NCBI GenBank assembly: GCA_028872875.1
Contig: JAGWOC010000021.1
Location: 1 to 46,218, forward strand
DNA from: Chloroflexota bacterium
Lineage (GTDB): Bacteria > Chloroflexota > Dehalococcoidia > DSTF01 > JACRBR01
Length of the DNA: 46,218 bases
Reading direction: 5' to 3'
Position numbers and translations under genes: made by a program. The notes below the pieces were generated by a model that was not told where the DNA came from, made no database searches, and was given only the letters and a program-made list of their open reading frames with translations. How positions within the stretch are numbered: the first letter of the stretch is position 1; each line of letters starts with the position of its first letter. This document shows, in pieces, positions 45,907 through 46,218 of this stretch.

Positions 45907-46218
45907 CGTCGCCGCTGCCCCGGCGCCGCCCGCCGCCGGCGAACTGCTGCTGACGACGGGCCGCACGCTCTACACCAGCCTCGAGGGCGCCGCGCTCCAC
46001 CTGCCCGACGCCGACAAGCTGCACCGTGAGGAGTGCGTCGAGTTGCACCCGGCCGACGCCGCGTCGCTGCGCGTCAGTGATGGCGACGAGGTGACGCTCG
46101 TCAGCGATCATGGCGAGCTGACCCTGCGCTGCCAGGTCTCCGGCCGCGTGCAGGAGGGCGCCGCCTTCGTGCCGTCGTACTACGACGGCGGCGCGGTCAA
46201 CGCGCTCCTCCCGCCCGG
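45907..46218 (+). pseudogene. Second copy of nuoG 3' segment (copy B, runs off right edge)
   Basis: The sequence matches 44349-44660 over its whole length without gaps and is cut by the window edge. The encoded peptide (ELLLTTGRTLYTSLEGAALH and on) keeps the nuoG reading frame, and only about four of the roughly 12 changes alter the residue. It lacks the first ~750 codons, so it cannot make a NuoG protein. The frame is open through the junction, but no start codon with a ribosome-binding site is seen. Confidence 0.7.

Noticed and set aside
45752-46111. 119-residue protein starting at 46111 on the minus strand
   Set aside because: Its first two thirds are antisense to the nuoG copy and equal a shadow frame also seen opposite the intact nuoG; only the last ~50 residues look like real protein.
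1-46218. CRISPR array
   Set aside because: No set of regularly spaced identical repeats with unique spacers is seen; the heptanucleotide array has no spacers.

Overview
The window is GC-rich bacterial DNA, roughly 70% G+C by eye. Several things suggest a member of the Chloroflexota: the gene repertoire (TadE/TadG-like proteins, UPF0182, a TIGR03936/DUF2344 protein, a CNNM/CorC protein, a NuoG with extra cysteines, MacAB-like exporters), the frequent GTG and TTG starts, and the short polypurine/polypyrimidine repeats between genes. This assignment is an inference, because no rRNA or universal marker is present. A complete selenocysteine tRNA at 33287-33384 (minus) shows that the organism, or a recent ancestor, can decode UGA as selenocysteine.

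Layout. 1-5.6 kb (minus) is a phage-like packaging module: small membrane proteins, a large terminase subunit, a Cys-rich HTH protein, an SPP1-Gp6-like portal, then two small overlapping genes in lower-GC DNA that run off the left edge. No capsid, tail, integrase or lysis gene is visible. A LexA/SOS-like 16-bp palindrome lies just upstream of the module. 5.9-7.9 kb is an ABC-2 exporter operon whose leader has a promoter, a 36-codon ORF, an antiterminator strand and an intrinsic terminator. 8-11.3 kb holds a TadE gene flanked by two divergent TadG-like paralogues. 11.8-19.7 kb carries a DedA protein, a beta-propeller protein, two convergent flavin-reductase paralogues, an APH/ATPase fusion, a polysaccharide deacetylase and a PAS histidine kinase with a stand-alone receiver. 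19.8-24.6 kb has a secreted protein, an SDR, a URO-D/serine-hydrolase pair and a degenerate GGDEF protein.

24.7-29.1 kb contains a 32-residue histone-H1-like basic peptide and a MacB/ATPase/MacA-type export operon whose adaptor has a very long repetitive coiled-coil region. 29.4-36.6 kb has a UPF0182 membrane protein, a SUMF1-like protein, tRNA-Sec, a CNNM protein and a tightly packed DUF2344/histidine phosphatase/small-protein operon. 36.6-41.4 kb has a hydrolase, a ChrB-domain protein, an MFS transporter, a DinB protein, a small HTH protein and a dNTP triphosphohydrolase. 41.5-44.7 kb encodes NuoI and NuoG-like Complex I subunits. 44.7-46.2 kb is disturbed: a frameshifted SdrD_B-type secreted protein, a truncated secreted-protein C-terminus, and a second copy of the last part of nuoG that runs off the right edge.

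The most unusual item is the leader of the ABC-2 exporter (7628-7897, minus). It looks like a complete transcription-attenuation switch and fits no riboswitch class I recognise. Several genes also seem to be leaderless, with a -10 box six bases before the start codon.
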